A stretch of DNA of 64,000 bases from Methylacidiphilales bacterium (lineage in GTDB: Bacteria > Verrucomicrobiota > Verrucomicrobiia > Methylacidiphilales > UBA1321), in contig JAJSLI010000020.1 in the NCBI GenBank assembly GCA_021272315.1, positions 17,917-81,916 of the forward strand. The letters are read 5' to 3'. Both the position numbers and the translations under genes were made by a program. The notes below the pieces were generated by a model that saw only the letters and a list, made by a program, of their open reading frames with translations, was not told the DNA's origin and made no database searches. Numbering within the stretch: position 1 is the stretch's first letter; every line of letters starts with the position of its first letter. Below, piece after piece: positions 60,319-64,000 of the stretch.

Positions 60319-62232
60319 TTAGTGGGCGAAGAGGGCAAAGTAAATCACCACGGCGCCGCCGAGGCTGAAGAGGAAGGCGTAGGTCTGGAGATTGCCAGTC
60401 TGGAAGAGGCGGAGGATTTCGCCGATGCCGACGGTGACGTAGGCGGCGCCACGGATGATAAAGCCGTCGAGGACCCAGTTGTCGAGCCAGGAAAGGAGAT
60501 TGACCGCATGCTGCTGGCCGCCGACGAGGCTGCGGTCATAGAAGTCGTCGATATAGAATTTTTGAGCGAGGATGCGGATGTCGAGCGGGTCGGTGGAGCG
60601 GTCGCAATAGAGGTAGTAGGCGGCAAGGACGCCGGAGACGACCAGCACGAGGGGGACAAAACCGTAAAATCCGGGCAGTTCAGGCAGGGGGATGTCTTGG
60701 CCATTCACGGCCCAGGTGTGGTAGTAGTCCTTGATGCCGTACCCCCAGATTGACCAGCCGGCGATAACGGAGAAGGTGGCGAGAATGACGAGGGGGACGG
60801 TCATCACCGAAGGCGATTCGTGCGGGTGCTCGGCAGCGGGTGTCCGGGCGGGGCCAAAGAAGGCGATGACGTAGAGCCGGGTCATGTAAAAGGCGGTGAG
60901 AAAGGCGGTGAAGGAGCCGACCCAGTAGAAAAGAGGATGGGTGTGGAAGGCGAAGGCGAGGATTAAATCCTTGCTGTAGAAGCCGGACAATAAAGGGCAG
61001 CCGATGAGGGCGAGCAGACCGATGCCGAAAGTCCAGGCGGTGAGCGGGATTTTTTTGAAGAGACCGCCCATTTTCCAGATGTCCTGTTCCTCGTGCAGGG
61101 CGTGGATGACGGAACCGGCGGCTAGGAAGAGGAGGGCCTTGTAGAAGGCATGGGTGGTGAGGTGAAACATGGCGGCGGCGGGTCCGCCGCAGCCGACGGC
61201 CATGACCATGTAGCCAAGCTGAGAGAGGGTGGAGTAGGCAAGAATGCGCTTGATGTCGTTTTGCTGGACGGCGATGAGAGCGGCGCCGACTGCGGTCAGG
61301 CAACCAATGAAAGCTATGAATTCCAAGCCAAGGTTGGAAAGGGCGAGAAGTGGATAGACACGGCAGAGCATGTACACGCCGGCGGCGACCATGGTGGCGG
61401 CATGGATGAGGGCGGAGACGGGGGTGGGGCCCTCCATGGCGTCGGGCAGCCAGACGTGGAACGGGAACATGGCCGATTTGCCCATGCACCCGGCGAAAAG
61501 GCCGAGAACCATTAAGGTAAGGAAGACAGGCGAGTGTCCTCCCTCGTGGGCAAAGAGGGTGTGCAGGCCGGCTTGGTTACCCAGGATGCTGTGCATCGCG
61601 GGCAGGGCGTTCTGGTGGTAGCACTGGGCGAGCTTTTCGGGCAGGACGGAAACGGTGCCCATCATTTTCCAGAAGAGAAGGATGCCGAGCATGAAACCGA
61701 AATCGGCGAGGCGGTTGCAGACAAAGGCCTTGTTGGCGGCGATGGCCGCGCTGTCGCGGGTATACCAGAAGCCGATAAGGAGATAGGAACTGAGACCGAC
61801 GCCTTCCCAGAAGAAAAACATTTCGATGAGGTTGGTGGAGATGACGATGCCGGTCATCGAAAACATGAAGATGGAGAGCCCGCCGAAGAAACGTCCGCAG
61901 GAGGGATCAGCCTTCATATAGCCGATGGAATAAATGTGAATGAGAAGGCCGACGCCGGTGACAATGAGAAGCATGCCCTTGGCCAGCGGATCGAAGATCA
62001 TGCCGACTTCGATGGTGAGACCGGGAATGCTGCCGGAGGCGGGAAAGGAGATCCAGTTCCAGGTGGCGGGCTGCGGCACCCAATCAAAGACGACCAGAAG
62101 AGTGATGATAAAGCAGAGCGAAGCGGAGCCGACAGAGGCGATTATGGCGTTCAGGGGGTCGCGATGAAAGCGGAGAAGGATCGCGACGGTGGCGACCAGC
62201 GGCAATAGGAGAAGGAGCCAAGCGATGTCCAT
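60319..62232 (-). CDS. nuoL: NADH-quinone oxidoreductase subunit L
   Basis: 637 aa; FFFWEGVGLSSYLLIGFW...SAMFPFHVWLPDAMEGPTPVSALIHAATMVAAGVYM. Confidence 0.97.
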   Translation of the reverse strand: MDIAWLLLLLPLVATVAILLRFHRDPLNAIIASVGSASLCFIITLLVVFDWVPQPATWNWISFPASGSIPGLTIEVGMIFDPLAKGMLLIVTGVGLLIHIYSIGYMKADPSCGRFFGGLSIFMFSMTGIVISTNLIEMFFFWEGVGLSSYLLIGFWYTRDSAAIAANKAFVCNRLADFGFMLGILLFWKMMGTVSVLPEKLAQCYHQNALPAMHSILGNQAGLHTLFAHEGGHSPVFLTLMVLGLFAGCMGKSAMFPFHVWLPDAMEGPTPVSALIHAATMVAAGVYMLCRVYPLLALSNLGLEFIAFIGCLTAVGAALIAVQQNDIKRILAYSTLSQLGYMVMAVGCGGPAAAMFHLTTHAFYKALLFLAAGSVIHALHEEQDIWKMGGLFKKIPLTAWTFGIGLLALIGCPLLSGFYSKDLILAFAFHTHPLFYWVGSFTAFLTAFYMTRLYVIAFFGPARTPAAEHPHESPSVMTVPLVILATFSVIAGWSIWGYGIKDYYHTWAVNGQDIPLPELPGFYGFVPLVLVVSGVLAAYYLYCDRSTDPLDIRILAQKFYIDDFYDRSLVGGQQHAVNLLSWLDNWVLDGFIIRGAAYVTVGIGEILRLFQTGNLQTYAFLFSLGGAVVIYFALFAH

Positions 62233-62239
62233 GGGAGAC

Positions 62240-62578
62240 CTAGAACTTGAGCGTGGTGAGGTTCTGGACCTGGGTGGTCTCTTTGAGGCGGTAGAGAGCG
62301 ACGATCAGGGCCAGTCCGACGGCGACTTCGGCGGCGGCGACGGTGATGACGAAAAAGACGAAAACCTGGCCGTCGATGTGGTTAAAGTAGGGACGGGAGG
62401 GGGACTCGGGATAACTGTAGAAGCGGCTAAAGGCGACGAAAGTGAGATTGGCCGCCTGGAGCATCATCTCGAGCGACATGTAAATGATGAGGAGGTTGCG
62501 CCGCATTATGACGCCCATGAGGCCGATGACGAAGAACACGGCCGCGACGGCGAGGTAATGGTTGAGGGTAATTTCCAT
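62240..62578 (-). CDS. nuoK: NADH-quinone oxidoreductase subunit K
   Basis: 112 aa; LNHYLAVAAVFFVIGLMGVIMRRNLLIIYMSLEMMLQAANLTFVAFSR. Confidence 0.96.
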   Translation of the reverse strand: MEITLNHYLAVAAVFFVIGLMGVIMRRNLLIIYMSLEMMLQAANLTFVAFSRFYSYPESPSRPYFNHIDGQVFVFFVITVAAAEVAVGLALIVALYRLKETTQVQNLTTLKF

Positions 62579-62583
62579 GACGC

Positions 62584-63204
62584 TTACCGGGTGAGGGTGG
62601 TTTCCTTTTCGGGCCGGGCGGAGGGCGCTTCGCGGGAGATTTCTTCGTGCGGCGAGCGGCGCGGTTCATCCTGCTTGCAGATGACGACGACGCCGATGGT
62701 AGCGACGAGGAGAAGAAGACTGGTGATTTCAAAGGGTGCGACGAAATGGGTAAAAAGGCGGTTGCCGATGCGCTGGGTGTCGTCGAGGAGGTCGGCAGGG
62801 GGTGTGGGCGCGCCGGGTTCGAGGCTCCGAGATTCCCCGGCGAGGGCGTTCTGCGGGACGAAACCGCGAGGGGTGGCGTTGAGAGTGAGACTCACGAGGT
62901 AGATGAAGATGAGGGCGAGGCCGAGGGTGAGCCCCATCCAGATTTTTTGCCGGGGTATGCTCTCTGCGGCCTCGACGTTGAGAAGCATGATGATGAAGAG
63001 AAAGAGAACCATGACGCCGCCGGCAGTGACGAGAATCTGGACGGCGGCAAGGAAATAGGCGTCAAGCATGATAAAGAGCGCTGCCATGCTGACGAGGCTG
63101 AAGGCAAAACAGAGGGCGCTGGCCACGGGGTTGCGGTTGAGGATGACACTCAGGCCGCAGACGATCATGACGAGGGAGAAAAACCAGAAGAAGAGGGTGT
63201 CCAT
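62584..63204 (-). CDS. nuoJ: NADH-quinone oxidoreductase subunit J
   Basis: MDTLFFWFFSLVMIVCGLSVILNRNPVASALCFAFSLVSMAALFIMLDAYFLAAVQILVTAGGVMVLFLFIIMLLN. Confidence 0.95.
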   Translation of the reverse strand: MDTLFFWFFSLVMIVCGLSVILNRNPVASALCFAFSLVSMAALFIMLDAYFLAAVQILVTAGGVMVLFLFIIMLLNVEAAESIPRQKIWMGLTLGLALIFIYLVSLTLNATPRGFVPQNALAGESRSLEPGAPTPPADLLDDTQRIGNRLFTHFVAPFEITSLLLLVATIGVVVICKQDEPRRSPHEEISREAPSARPEKETTLTR

Positions 63205-63335
63205 GGTTTGGTTCAGATGGTCAGGGCCTCCCACGGCATGAATGCAGTAGGGGGGCTTGCCGTTGGCATTATTTCATTCTCCAGTCGCCGAGTTGTCTCA
63301 AATCTTCGCGGGATGGCCCTATGGCCCGGTTCCAG

Positions 63336-63854
63336 TTACTTGTCTTTGTCCCACTTATGGATGGGTTTGGGCAGGGTGCCGCCCAGTTCGTAAAGCTTTT
63401 CCTTGTCGTGGACCATTTCAGCGCGGGAAAGGCCGGTGATGGCGTAGTCCTTGAGGAGGAAGATGGCCTCCTCGGGGCAGACTTCTTCGCAAAGGCCGCA
63501 GTAGATGCAGCGGATCATGTCGATATCGAAGGCTTTGGGCGCCTTCTCGACCTTTGCGTAGGGGGAGTCAAGAGGGATTTCGCCGGGGTGGATGCGAATG
63601 GCGCGCGGTGGACAAATAAATTCGCAGAGTTGACAACTGACGCACTTTTCGCGGCCTTCCTCGTCGTGTACGAGAGTAGGCGCTCCGCGGTAGCCGTCGG
63701 GCATGGGCCACTTTTCCTCGGGGTACTGGAGTGTGACCTTGCGGCGGCCGAGAACTTGGTCGATAAAATGACGGGCGGTGATGGCCAGACCCTGAAAAAT
63801 CCCGGGCAAATAAAGGTTCTCATACCACGAGAGCTTCGGGCTAGAAACGATCAT
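63336..63854 (-). CDS. nuoI: NADH-quinone oxidoreductase subunit I
   Basis: CVSCQLCEFICPPRAIRI and CIYCGLCEEVCPEEAI; start 63854 (MIVSSPKLSWYEN), ORF extends to 63875. Confidence 0.95.
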   Translation of the reverse strand: MIVSSPKLSWYENLYLPGIFQGLAITARHFIDQVLGRRKVTLQYPEEKWPMPDGYRGAPTLVHDEEGREKCVSCQLCEFICPPRAIRIHPGEIPLDSPYAKVEKAPKAFDIDMIRCIYCGLCEEVCPEEAIFLLKDYAITGLSRAEMVHDKEKLYELGGTLPKPIHKWDKDK

Positions 63855-64000
63855 AGAGAGCGTATCGTAACGCAAGCGGCTCAGGAGTCTACTGGAAAGT
63901 CCGCAGAACCGGCGGTTTTTTTAAATCACTCCGGGTGCGAGAAATTGCAGAATGAAAAGGTCATCGGTACGGGCAGATTGTTTACTGAAGGAGGATAAAG

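Noticed and set aside
63876-64000. Possible coding start of another nuo gene at the right edge
   Set aside because: Only about 125 nt and no recognisable NuoH sequence on the minus strand; cannot be supported

Overview
GC-rich, densely coded bacterial chromosome segment. Gene content and order suggest Verrucomicrobiota or a relative; this is inference only. Most of the window is housekeeping: pntB/pntA2/pntA1, rpsO-pnp, lpxA and an lpxC-fabZ fusion, glcF-like, bcp, gatC-gatA-[insert]-gatB, a heptose/Kdo/Lpt module (hldE1-gmhB-kdsB-pyrG-kdsA-lptC-lptA-lptB), argG, bioA, hisI, gyrA, tRNA-Arg(TCT), hemL, galM, an IscA/ErpA-type protein and nuoN-M-L-K-J-I. The strongest accessory signal is a minus-strand bufferin/HvfABC-type RiPP operon (about 41.4-44.25 kb). 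It has a Sec-signal precursor with a duplicated six-Cys module, a DUF692 MNIO enzyme, a DUF2063 partner and DoxX, plus a candidate ECF promoter and a precursor/enzyme intergenic hairpin. Other items worth a second look: a DUF2335 two-gene cassette bounded by a near-perfect 17-bp inverted repeat; a small secreted-protein gene spliced with ATGA overlaps between gatA and gatB; a membrane protein with exact 33-aa YD-like repeats; LptB with a long Pro-rich N-terminal extension; and a probable internally deleted transporter remnant next to galM. All calls come from reading the sequence and supplied ORFs; no searches were run.
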